NCBI RefSeq assembly: GCF_000612725.1
Contig: NZ_HG964454.1
Coordinates: 143,951 to 207,950 of the forward strand
DNA from: Mycolicibacterium austroafricanum
GTDB lineage: Bacteria; Actinomycetota; Actinomycetes; Mycobacteriales; Mycobacteriaceae
DNA length: 64,000 nt
Direction: 5' to 3'
The position numbers were made by a program, and so were the translations under genes. Position 1 is the stretch's first letter. Every line of letters starts with the position of its first letter. The notes under the pieces are model-generated. The model ran no database searches. It saw nothing but the letters and a program-made list of their open reading frames with translations, and had not been told where the DNA came from. Positions 10,355 through 18,592 of the stretch are shown piece by piece.

Positions 10355-11008
10355 TCAGGCGTCGAGAAGCTCACCGGCGAACCTGAGGTCGGAAACCAGC
10401 GAGCGAAAGGACTCCTCACGTGCCTGCGAAGGTCCTCTCAGCACCGACGACGGGTGGACGGTCACCACGACTTTGGCGTCCCGGCCGCCCACTGGTTTGG
10501 TCTCCGCAGGCAGGCTCAGCACCTCGCCGCGATGTGCGGTCAGCCGAAACGCATTGCCAAGCAGGGATTTCGCGGCCGTGGCGCCCAACAGGACGACAAC
10601 AGCAGGCTCTACCGCCTGCATCTCTGCGATCAGCCACGGCCGGCAGGCCACCACCTCGGTGCGGCTCGGTGTCTTGTGGATGCGGCGCGTACCGCGTTCT
10701 GCGGGAACGAACTTGAAGTGCTTCACCGCGTTGGTGAGATAGACGGGGGCGCGGGGCAGACCTGCCTCGTTCAGAGCCTTGTCGAGCAACCTGCCGGCCG
10801 GGCCGACGAACGGTTCACCGGCGACGTCCTCCCGATCGCCTGGCTGTTCCCCTACCAACATCATGCGGGCGCCGACCGGGCCGCTTCCGAACACGGCCCG
10901 GCTGGCGTTCTCGAAGAGGTCGCAGCCGCGGCACGACTGCGCGGCGGCGGCGAGCGTCGAAAGCTCCCGGGTCTGCGGGACGAATTCGGCGGCGCCCACG
11001 ATCGTCAT
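10355..11008 (-). CDS. udgX: UdgX-type uracil-DNA glycosylase
   Basis: This 217-residue protein belongs to the Fe-S uracil-DNA glycosylase superfamily. Motif A is GEQPGDREDVAGEPFVGPAG, motif B includes HPSSVLRGP, and Cys26, Cys29 and Cys122 look like Fe-S ligands. The diagnostic feature is the extra loop RGTRRIHKTPS at about residues 105-115. In M. smegmatis UdgX the matching KRRIH loop carries the histidine that bonds covalently to the abasic sugar after uracil removal. Here that residue is His111 and the first Lys of the loop is Thr. It repairs uracil in DNA, probably by this suicide-like mechanism. Confidence 0.85.
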   Translation of the reverse strand: MTIVGAAEFVPQTRELSTLAAAAQSCRGCDLFENASRAVFGSGPVGARMMLVGEQPGDREDVAGEPFVGPAGRLLDKALNEAGLPRAPVYLTNAVKHFKFVPAERGTRRIHKTPSRTEVVACRPWLIAEMQAVEPAVVVLLGATAAKSLLGNAFRLTAHRGEVLSLPAETKPVGGRDAKVVVTVHPSSVLRGPSQAREESFRSLVSDLRFAGELLDA

Positions 11009-11085
11009 GACACCATGGGTACCCCGTCACGGTCGGTGCAAAAGGGTGCGACTGACGGCACATCCGGCCGGTCGGCGACGTCAGC

Positions 11086-13233
11086 TCACCGGCGGCGAGT
11101 CCTTTTCGTGGTCGGCGCCGCCGGACGCACCGGCGCCACCGCCGACGACATCACCGCGTCGGCTCGGTCCCACACCCGGTGCAGGCCGAGCGCGGCCAGC
11201 AGTTCCGCGCCGAACGACGACGAAGCGTCGTCGTCGGTCACCACGCCGGGATCCTGCAGGTCGATGTCGACCCTCTGCAGCGCGTTGCGCGCATCGCCCC
11301 ACGCGCCCAGCGGCTTGCAGTGCCGCAGCATCTCGTGCAGCAGAACCACCATCTTGATGTCGAGCCGTTCCAGCGCACCCCCGGCCACCACGACGGCGTC
11401 GAACTCGATCGAGCGCGCGGTGTCGAAGGTGCGGTCCACGGTCAGGGTGCGTCGGCCGGACTTCAGGATGCCGCCCGCCGGCGCGACGATCGCCGGGATG
11501 ACGCCGGCCTTATCCAACGCCTTGACCAGCTTGGCCACGCCGGCGAGGTCGGAATCGTCGTCGGCGATGATCGCCACCTTGCGGCCCTTCACGGGGCCGG
11601 GCGTGGTGACGACCTGTGACAACGCCGGTGACAGCGTGACCTCGGCGGGCGGCTTGCCTTTGGGCGCAGGCAGGCCCAGGCCCTGCGCGACCTGCTCACA
11701 GAGTTCGGCGTCGACATCGGCCAGAACCTCCAGCTGACGTTCCTTGACGGCCTGCTCGTAGCACTTGCCGAGCTCGAACGTGAACGCCTCGACGATGTGG
11801 GCCTGCTCGATCGGTGTCAGCGACCGGTAGAACATCGCCGCCTGGGTGAAGTGATCGTCGAACGATGTCGGCGCGACCCGCGCGACCCGGCCCTCGACCG
11901 GCCGGGCGGACTGCACATACCCGCCCTCGTCGGCGTCGGCAACCAGGGGTTCGCCCCCGTCGATGCTGTTGGGCCGGTACGGCGCCTGCCCGGTGTGGAT
12001 CGCCGTCTGATGCATGCCATCCCGCAGCATGTCGTTGACCGGGCAGCGGGGGCGGTTGATCGGCAGCTGGGTGAAGTTGGGCCCACCGAGCCGGGTCAGC
12101 TGAGTGTCGAGATACGAGAACAACCTGGCCTGCATGAGCGGGTCGTTGGTGACCTCGATACCGGGCACCAGGTTGCCGGTGTGAAAGGCCACCTGCTCGG
12201 TCTCGGCGAAGTAGTTGGTGGGGTTCCGGTTGAGCGTCAGCTTGCCGATCAGCTGCACCGGCACCAGTTCCTCGGGGACGATCTTGGTCGGGTCGAGCAG
12301 GTCGATGCCCGCGTAGGTCTCGGTGCCGTCGTCGGGCATCACCTGCACGCCGAGCTCGTACTCCAGCGGGGCGCCCGCCTCGATGCCGTCGGCCATGTCG
12401 CGGCGGTGGAAATCCGGATCGAAGCCGGCGGCCAGCTGCGCCTCCTCCCACACCAGCGAGTGCACGCCCGCGACCGGCTTCCAGTGGAACTTCACCAGGC
12501 TGGTTTCACCTTTGGCGTTGACGAGCCGGAAGGTGTGCACCCCGAAGCCCTCCATGGTGCGGTAGGACCGGGGAATGCCGCGGTCGCTCATGTTCCACAA
12601 CACGTGGTGGGTGGCCTCGGTGTGCAGGGACACGAAGTCCCAGAACGTGTCGTGCGCGGACTGTGCCTGCGGGATCTCCCGGTCGGGATGCGGCTTGCCC
12701 GCGTGGATCACGTCGGGGAACTTGATTCCGTCCTGGATGAAGAAGACCGGGATGTTGTTGCCGACGAGGTCGAAGGTGCCTTCCTCGGTGTAGAACTTCA
12801 CCGCGAAGCCCCGGGTGTCGCGCACGGTGTCGGCCGACCCGCGGGAACCCAGCACCGTGGAGAAGCGGCAGAAGACGTCGGTCCGCTTTCCCTTGGACGC
12901 CAGGAACGCCGCTTTGGTGATCGAGGCGGCGTTGCCGTAGGCCTCGAAGACACCGTGGGCCGCAGCGCCTCTGGCGTGCACCACCCGCTCGGGGATGCGT
13001 TCGTGGTCGAAGTGGGTGATCTTCTCCCGCAGGTGGAAATCCTCCATCAGCGTGGGCCCGCGGCTGCCCGCCTTCAGCGAGTGGTCGGTGTCGGGGATCC
13101 GGACGCCCTGCGCGGTGGTGAGGAACCGGCCCGACTGGGCCCGCGGATCAGGTTGCTCGTCAGTGCTTTTCGACGCACCGGTGGGGCTGACCCTGGTTGG
13201 TGCGGACTGGTCTCGTTTACGCGGAGCGGGCAT
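11086..13233 (-). CDS. katE: Large-subunit catalase KatE (HPII type)
   Basis: This 715-residue clade 2 haem catalase converts hydrogen peroxide to water and oxygen. The catalytic His lies in RVVHARGAAAHG, the distal Asn in the SDRGIP region, and the haem-ligand Tyr in RLFSYLDTQLTRLG. Residues about 560-715 form the C-terminal DJ-1/PfpI-like domain found only in large-subunit catalases. I chose ATG 13233 because GGAGG lies just upstream and the protein then begins MPAPRKRDQ. The frame continues upstream but is not family-like. A SigF-type promoter lies 44-67 nt upstream. Together with katG this gives the region two unrelated peroxide-destroying enzymes. Confidence 0.95.
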   Translation of the reverse strand: MPAPRKRDQSAPTRVSPTGASKSTDEQPDPRAQSGRFLTTAQGVRIPDTDHSLKAGSRGPTLMEDFHLREKITHFDHERIPERVVHARGAAAHGVFEAYGNAASITKAAFLASKGKRTDVFCRFSTVLGSRGSADTVRDTRGFAVKFYTEEGTFDLVGNNIPVFFIQDGIKFPDVIHAGKPHPDREIPQAQSAHDTFWDFVSLHTEATHHVLWNMSDRGIPRSYRTMEGFGVHTFRLVNAKGETSLVKFHWKPVAGVHSLVWEEAQLAAGFDPDFHRRDMADGIEAGAPLEYELGVQVMPDDGTETYAGIDLLDPTKIVPEELVPVQLIGKLTLNRNPTNYFAETEQVAFHTGNLVPGIEVTNDPLMQARLFSYLDTQLTRLGGPNFTQLPINRPRCPVNDMLRDGMHQTAIHTGQAPYRPNSIDGGEPLVADADEGGYVQSARPVEGRVARVAPTSFDDHFTQAAMFYRSLTPIEQAHIVEAFTFELGKCYEQAVKERQLEVLADVDAELCEQVAQGLGLPAPKGKPPAEVTLSPALSQVVTTPGPVKGRKVAIIADDDSDLAGVAKLVKALDKAGVIPAIVAPAGGILKSGRRTLTVDRTFDTARSIEFDAVVVAGGALERLDIKMVVLLHEMLRHCKPLGAWGDARNALQRVDIDLQDPGVVTDDDASSSFGAELLAALGLHRVWDRADAVMSSAVAPVRPAAPTTKRTRRR

Positions 13234-13276
13234 GTGGTGCCTCCGGAGGATGGTGGTACGGGGAGCCCTTGCGCTG

Positions 13277-13300
13277 TACCCCGCCAGGAACAGGCCAAAC
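13277..13300 (-). promoter_or_regulatory. SigF-type promoter upstream of katE
   Basis: On the minus strand GTTT (13300-13297) and GGGTA (13281-13277) are separated by exactly 15 nt, matching the SigF consensus except for the first G of GGTTT. The predicted transcript would start about 37 nt before the katE ATG and include its GGAGG. Confidence 0.7.
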
Positions 13301-13425
13301 GCGCGTCCGCTTCCCGATGGCTCCGGGCCGCCGAAGTGTCCTCGATATCCCACCACCGCGGGGCGGTCGATGAGAAAGTCGGAGACCTCGGTATCCATCC
13401 GAGGGCGGCTACCCTGTGGGCGGCC

Positions 13426-13440
13426 ACTCGAGAATCGAGT
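13426..13440. promoter_or_regulatory. Small inverted repeat before tex
   Basis: ACTCGA-GAA-TCGAGT is a perfect 6-bp inverted repeat ending 13 nt before the tex start. It could be an operator or a leader hairpin. No known regulator motif was matched. Confidence 0.3.
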
Positions 13441-13452
13441 AGGGTTCCGCGC

Positions 13453-15774
13453 GTGATCAAGTCTGTAAACGTCCGTCTCGCTGAGGAACTGGAGGTGGCA
13501 GAGACGCAGGTGGCTGCGGCTGTGCGCCTGCTCGACGAAGGTGCCACGGTGCCTTTCATCGCCCGCTACCGCAAGGAGGCCACCGGCAGCCTTGACGACG
13601 GCCAACTTCGGGTTCTGGAGGAACGGCTGGCGTACCTTCGCGAGCTCGACGAGCGCCGCAGTGCGGTGCTTGCCTCGATCAAGGAACAGGGCAAGCTCAC
13701 CGACGATCTGACCGCCGCGCTGATGGCCGCCGACACCAAGGCCCGCGTCGAGGACATCTACCTGCCCTTCAAACCCAAGCGGCGGACCAAGGCGCAGATC
13801 GCCAGGGAAGCCGGGCTGGAGCCGCTGGCAGACCGATTGCTGGCCGATCCGACACTGGTGCCCGAGCAGACGGCAGCGGAGTTCGTCGGCGAGGAGGTGG
13901 CCGACGTCACGGCGGCACTCGAGGGCGCACGGCACATCATCGTCGAACGCGCCGCCGAGGACGCCGAGCTCGTCGGCGGGTTGCGGGAACGGTTCTGGGA
14001 GTCAGGAACGCTGCGCACCCGGCCGGCCTCCGAGGCCGCCGCGAGCGCGGAGAAGTCGCAGAAGTTCCGCGACTACTTCGACTACGCGGAACCGCTGACG
14101 GAGATGCCGTCGCACCGGGTGCTCGCGGTGTTGCGCGGCGAGAAGGAACAGGCGCTGGCGCTGACCCTGGACGGGGGTGAGGAGGACTCCTACCTGGCGA
14201 TGATCGCCTCCGCGCTGGGGATCGACCTGACCGCGGCCGCACCGGCCACCCGATGGCTGGCGTCCACCGTCGGCTTCGCGTGGCGCACCCGGCTCTCGGT
14301 GTCGGCGTCGGTGGATGCGCGGGTGCGGCTGCGCCTGCGCGCCGAGCAGGACGCCGTGACCGTGTTCGCCAAGAACCTCAAGGACCTGCTGCTGGCGGCA
14401 CCGGCGGGCAACCGGACCACGATGGGCCTGGATCCCGGCTTCCGGACCGGCGTCAAGGTTGCCGTCGTCGACGGCACCGGCAAGGTGCTCGACACCTGCG
14501 CGATCTACCCGCACCAGCCGCAGAAGCAGTGGGATGCGGCCAAGGCGACGCTGGCTGCGCTCGTCGCGCGGCACGGCGTCGAGCTGATCGCGATCGGCAA
14601 CGGCACCGCGTCGCGTGAAACAGACGCGCTGGCAACCGAACTCATCGCGGACATCCGCACGGCCGGGGCGAACGCGCCGGCCAAGGCGATCGTCAGCGAG
14701 GCCGGCGCTTCGGTGTACTCGGCGTCCGCCTACGCCGCCCACGAACTGCCCGACCTCGACGTCACGCTGCGCGGCGCGGTGTCCATCGCCCGCCGCCTGC
14801 AGGACCCGCTCGCCGAGCTCGTCAAGATCGAGCCGAAGTCCATCGGTGTGGGGCAGTACCAGCACGACGTCACCCCGGGCACCCTGGCCAGGAGCCTGGG
14901 AGCGGTGGTCGAGGATGCGGTGAACGCGGTCGGCGTGGACCTCAACACGGCGTCGGTCCCGCTGCTGGCGCGGGTCTCCGGGATCACCGAGTCGCTGGCC
15001 GAGGCGATCGTCGCCCACCGCGACAAGACCGGCCGCTTCCAGAACCGTCGCGCGCTGCTCGACGTTCCGCGGTTGGGCCCCAAGGCTTTCGAACAGTGCG
15101 CCGGGTTCCTGCGGATCCGTGACGGCGAAGATCCGCTCGACGCCTCCGGCGTGCATCCCGAGTCCTACCCGGTGGTGCGGCGCATCCTCGACCGCGCCAA
15201 CGTCACGCTGGCCGAGATCATCGGTAACGAGCGCACGCTGCGCGCGCTGCGTCCCGCAGACTTCGCCGACGACCGGTTCGGTATCCCGACCGTCACCGAC
15301 ATCCTCGGTGAGCTCGAAAAGCCCGGCCGTGACCCGCGCCCGGCCTTCACCACCGCGACGTTCGCCGCGGGCGTGGAAAAGGTGGCCGACCTCAAGGTCG
15401 GGATGATCCTCGAGGGTGTGGTGACCAATGTGGCGGCCTTCGGCGCGTTCGTCGACGTGGGGGTGCACCAGGACGGTCTGGTGCACGTCTCGGCGATGGC
15501 CGACCGCTACATCTCCGATCCCCACGAGGTGGTGCGGTCCGGGCAGGTGGTGCGGGTGAAGGTGGTCGACGTCGACGTCGACCGGCAGCGCATCGGGTTG
15601 AGCCTGCGCCTCAAGGACGACGTGAAGCCCGAGCGCGGCGGCGGCCGGCGAGGTGACCGGCCCGCCAATCCGAAACGAAATCCGCAGCGCGCCAACAACT
15701 CCGGTCGCCGGGAAGCCGGCAGCGGTGGCGGGTCGATGGCCCAGGCGCTGCGGGACGCTGGTTTCGGTCGATGA
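13453..15774 (+). CDS. tex: Tex family RNA-binding transcription accessory protein
   Basis: This 773-residue protein has the full Tex order. A helical Tex N-domain (about 1-190) is followed by a YqgF-like RNase H fold (about 320-450, GLDPGFRTGVKVAVVD). Then come helix-hairpin-helix motifs (about 495-560, ARVSGITESLAEAIV and LLDVPRLGPKAFEQCAGF) and an S1 RNA-binding domain (about 650-720, GVVTNVAAFGAFVDVGVHQD). Tex acts on transcription complexes and RNA in the cytoplasm. GTG 13453 is chosen because MIKSVNVRLAEEL is family-like and the length matches E. coli Tex (773). The same frame is open far upstream, but that part is antisense to katE. Confidence 0.93.
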   Translation: MIKSVNVRLAEELEVAETQVAAAVRLLDEGATVPFIARYRKEATGSLDDGQLRVLEERLAYLRELDERRSAVLASIKEQGKLTDDLTAALMAADTKARVEDIYLPFKPKRRTKAQIAREAGLEPLADRLLADPTLVPEQTAAEFVGEEVADVTAALEGARHIIVERAAEDAELVGGLRERFWESGTLRTRPASEAAASAEKSQKFRDYFDYAEPLTEMPSHRVLAVLRGEKEQALALTLDGGEEDSYLAMIASALGIDLTAAAPATRWLASTVGFAWRTRLSVSASVDARVRLRLRAEQDAVTVFAKNLKDLLLAAPAGNRTTMGLDPGFRTGVKVAVVDGTGKVLDTCAIYPHQPQKQWDAAKATLAALVARHGVELIAIGNGTASRETDALATELIADIRTAGANAPAKAIVSEAGASVYSASAYAAHELPDLDVTLRGAVSIARRLQDPLAELVKIEPKSIGVGQYQHDVTPGTLARSLGAVVEDAVNAVGVDLNTASVPLLARVSGITESLAEAIVAHRDKTGRFQNRRALLDVPRLGPKAFEQCAGFLRIRDGEDPLDASGVHPESYPVVRRILDRANVTLAEIIGNERTLRALRPADFADDRFGIPTVTDILGELEKPGRDPRPAFTTATFAAGVEKVADLKVGMILEGVVTNVAAFGAFVDVGVHQDGLVHVSAMADRYISDPHEVVRSGQVVRVKVVDVDVDRQRIGLSLRLKDDVKPERGGGRRGDRPANPKRNPQRANNSGRREAGSGGGSMAQALRDAGFGR

Positions 15775-16433
15775 GTCGGGCAGCGCGACGGTGGCCGGCC
15801 ACGGCGGTGGCCGTGGCCGGTGTCGTCGCGCTGCTGCTCGCCGGCTGCACCCGTCACGTCGACAGCCCGCAGGCCAGGCCGGAGTCGCTGGCCGCACCGA
15901 TCACCACACTGCAGGTCGTGGACCTGCTCAGCCCGAAGGTGGTCGGTGACGAGGGGAACCTGTTCGCGGTCGCCGAGCCGGAACGCTGTGCCGGCCTGGC
16001 GCGGGAGGTCGACCCGCCGTTGCTCGACGCCCACCGCCCGCTCGCCTCCGACGGCGGCCACTGGACCGGCGAGGAAGGCGAGTTCTACATCGAGGAGATG
16101 GTCGCGGTCTACCGGGCCGAGTTCGACCCGGCGGCCGCACTGGACATGGCGCGGCGGACCGTCGACGAATGCCTCGGCACCACGCTGAGTGTCACCACGA
16201 TGCGGGATCGCACCTACGAGTTCGACGTGCAGCCCGCGGCGGCCGAAGGCCCCGACGGCAGCGTGCTCTGGTCGCTGCGCGCGGTCGACTGGAACTGCGA
16301 CAACCTGTTCGTCGCCGCCCACAACGCCGCGATCGAGATCACCACCTGCGGACCTGTGCCCGGCTACGACGTGGTGTCGCTGGCCGGGGAGGCACTGGAG
16401 CGGATCGACGCGCTGGCCAACACCGCCGCGTGA
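15771..16433 (+). CDS. Secreted lipoprotein, PknH-like sensor domain
   Basis: The 220-residue protein begins with an Arg-rich signal peptide and a lipobox LLAGC, so it should be a lipoprotein on the outer face of the membrane. The remainder, with VVGDEGNLFAVAEPERCAGL near the start and paired Cys residues, resembles the extracellular sensor domain (PknH_C-like) found in mycobacterial lipoproteins and in PknH. The ligand is unknown. The ATG overlaps the tex stop (ATGA), so it is probably translated from the tex transcript. It converges on eutC with no gap. Confidence 0.75.
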   Translation: MSRAARRWPATAVAVAGVVALLLAGCTRHVDSPQARPESLAAPITTLQVVDLLSPKVVGDEGNLFAVAEPERCAGLAREVDPPLLDAHRPLASDGGHWTGEEGEFYIEEMVAVYRAEFDPAAALDMARRTVDECLGTTLSVTTMRDRTYEFDVQPAAAEGPDGSVLWSLRAVDWNCDNLFVAAHNAAIEITTCGPVPGYDVVSLAGEALERIDALANTAA

Positions 16434-17186
16434 TCAGCCCGGCAACTCGGCGGGGGAGGTGTCCTTGAGGGCGACGCCGGAGCGCCCCAGCTGCCGGGCG
16501 CCGGCCACCAGGGTGGCCGCGATGCGCGCCGCGCGCCGGTAGTCGAGTCCGTCGGGCGGATGGATGTTGGAGATGCAGTTTCGGTCGGCGTCGGTGCGGC
16601 CCGGCCGCGGCAGATGCGTCAGATAGATACCGAGGCTGTCGGCCACGGACAGTCCGGGGCGTTCCCCGATGACCATGAGCAGCGTCGACACCCCGAGCGC
16701 CGCGCCGATGTGATCGCCGAGCGCCACCCTGGCCTGCGTGGCGATCACCGGCGGCGCCAGCCGGTAGCGTCCGCCGAACTCGTCGATGAGCGCGGCGAGC
16801 AGGCCGGCGCCGTGTTCGGCCAGCGCACGCGGTGAGAGCCCGTCGGCCAGCACGATGCCGACGTCGGCGCCCGAATTCGGCAGCGCGCTCAGATCCGCGG
16901 GTGCGCGTCCCAGGTCGGGACGACGCAGGTACTCGCCGCGGTCGGCGGCGCGACTGCACACCTGCGCCGGTGCGCCCAGGCCCAGCGTCTCGACCTCGAT
17001 GGCCAGCGCCTCGGCGTCCAGCGGCACGTGCACCGCGTCGCGGGCGGCCGCATGTGCGGCCTTGAACTCCAGAACACGTTGGGAGGGAAGGGCATTGCCC
17101 GCACGTCCGAGCCCGATCCTGGCCTGCGTGGTGCGGCGCAGAGGCGCCCAGACGTCCTCGACGGGCAGCTCGTCGGCGGCGCTCAT
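16434..17186 (-). CDS. eutC: Ethanolamine ammonia-lyase small subunit
   Basis: This 250-residue protein is EutC, the small subunit of the adenosylcobalamin-dependent enzyme that splits ethanolamine into acetaldehyde and ammonia. Recognisable stretches are TQARIGLGRAGN, ADGLSPRALAEHGAGLLAALI, IGERPGLSVADSLG and CISNIHPPDGLDYRRAA. The start overlaps the eutB stop by 4 nt. The chain lacks the long N-terminal extension seen in some enterobacterial forms. No microcompartment genes are present. Confidence 0.94.
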   Translation of the reverse strand: MSAADELPVEDVWAPLRRTTQARIGLGRAGNALPSQRVLEFKAAHAAARDAVHVPLDAEALAIEVETLGLGAPAQVCSRAADRGEYLRRPDLGRAPADLSALPNSGADVGIVLADGLSPRALAEHGAGLLAALIDEFGGRYRLAPPVIATQARVALGDHIGAALGVSTLLMVIGERPGLSVADSLGIYLTHLPRPGRTDADRNCISNIHPPDGLDYRRAARIAATLVAGARQLGRSGVALKDTSPAELPG

Positions 17187-18592
17187 TCGCCGGCCGCCAG
17201 CGCGAGCAGGGGAGAGCCGGCCGGATCCACCGGCAGCACCCGGCCGTCACCGTCGGCCATGCCCAGCCGCGCCAGCCAGGCCTCGAACTCCGGTGCGGGC
17301 CGCAGGTTCAGCGCCTTGCGGACATAGAGCGCGTCGTGGAACGACAGGCTCTGGTAGCCCAGCATCACGTCGTCGGCGCCGGGCACGGTGATCACAAACG
17401 CGGCCCCGGCGACGCCGAGCAGGGTAAGCAGCGTGTCCATGTCGTCCTGGTCGGCTTCGGCGTGATTGGTGTAGCAGACGTCGACGCCCATCGGCAGGCC
17501 GAGCAGCTTGCCGCAGAAGTGGTCCTCCAGCCCCGCCCTGACAATCTGTTTGCCGTCGTAGAGGTACTCGGGACCGATGAAGCCGACGACGGTGTTCACC
17601 AGCAGCGGGTCCAGAGCACGGGCCACCGCGTAGGCCCTGGTCTCCAGCGTCTGCTGATCCACGGGCCGACCGCCGGTGCCTAGGTGCGCACCGGCCGACA
17701 GCGCCGAGCCCTGCCCGGTCTCCAGGTACATCACGTTGTCGCCGACGGTGCCGCGGCCGAGCGCCCGGCCGGCCTCGTTGGCCTCCCGCAGCATCGGCAG
17801 CGTCACCCCGAAACTCGCGTTCGCGCCCTGGGTTCCGGCGATCGACTGGAACACCAGGTCGACCGGTGCGCCGCGCTCGATCAGCTCCATCGTGGTGGTG
17901 ACGTGGGTGAGCACGCACGACTGCATGGGGATGTCGAAGCGCTGCCGGATCTCGTCGAGCAGATGCAGCAGATCACTGGTGGCCCTGGGGGAGTCGGTGG
18001 CCGGGTTGATGCCGATCACCGCGTCCCCGCAACCCATCAGCAACCCGTCCAGGGTGGCCGCCGCGATGCCCCGGGGATCATCGGTCGGATGGTTGGGCTG
18101 CAGGCGCGTCGCCAGGGTTCCGGGCACCCCGATCGACGTCCGGAACCCGGCGCTGACGGTGGTGGCCGCCGCGACCGAGATGAGATCCTGGTTGCGCATG
18201 ATCTTCGACACCGCCGCGACCATCTCGGGCGTCAGCCCCGAAGCGACCGCCGCGATTCGCTCGGCGCTGCGCGGTCCGGAAGCGGTGTCGAGCAGCCAGT
18301 CCCGGAACCCTCCGACCGTCAGATGCGAGATCGAGGAGAACGCGTCCCGGTCGTGGGTGTCGACGATCAACCGGGTCACGTCGTCCGTCTCGTACGGCAC
18401 CACCATCTCGTCGAGGAACAGCGACAGCGGAAGGTCGGCCAGAATCCATGCGGCAGCGGCTCTTTCGGCATCCGATTGGGCCGCGCAACCCGCGAGCTCG
18501 TCACCGGAGCGCGGCGGGGACGCCTTGGCCATCAGGTCGACGAGCCCGTCGAACTGATAGGTGTGGCCGGAGACCTGCTGACGGTAGCTCAC
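17183..18592 (-). CDS. eutB: Ethanolamine ammonia-lyase large subunit
   Basis: This 469-residue EutB forms the TIM-barrel catalytic subunit that binds substrate and the adenosylcobalamin radical. Typical stretches include MAKASPPRSGDELAG, VGFIGPEYLYDGKQI, GVDVCYTNHAEADQDDMDTLL and PGADDVMLGYQSLSFHD. Overlaps of 4 nt on each side (permease-eutB-eutC) show one operon. The operon supplies acetaldehyde and ammonia in the cytoplasm, and probably serves nitrogen or carbon supply from host or environmental ethanolamine. Confidence 0.95.
   Translation of the reverse strand: MSYRQQVSGHTYQFDGLVDLMAKASPPRSGDELAGCAAQSDAERAAAAWILADLPLSLFLDEMVVPYETDDVTRLIVDTHDRDAFSSISHLTVGGFRDWLLDTASGPRSAERIAAVASGLTPEMVAAVSKIMRNQDLISVAAATTVSAGFRTSIGVPGTLATRLQPNHPTDDPRGIAAATLDGLLMGCGDAVIGINPATDSPRATSDLLHLLDEIRQRFDIPMQSCVLTHVTTTMELIERGAPVDLVFQSIAGTQGANASFGVTLPMLREANEAGRALGRGTVGDNVMYLETGQGSALSAGAHLGTGGRPVDQQTLETRAYAVARALDPLLVNTVVGFIGPEYLYDGKQIVRAGLEDHFCGKLLGLPMGVDVCYTNHAEADQDDMDTLLTLLGVAGAAFVITVPGADDVMLGYQSLSFHDALYVRKALNLRPAPEFEAWLARLGMADGDGRVLPVDPAGSPLLALAAGE

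Noticed and set aside
11020-11043. Possible SigF promoter before udgX (TTTT-N15-GGGTA)
   Set aside because: The -35 part misses two bases and the predicted start would leave almost no leader; kept only as a weak possibility.
11797-13452. Very long upstream extension of the tex frame (over 550 codons) antisense to katE
   Set aside because: It is a shadow of the GC-rich katE coding strand. The Tex family begins at the GTG at 13453, and the total length then matches known Tex proteins.
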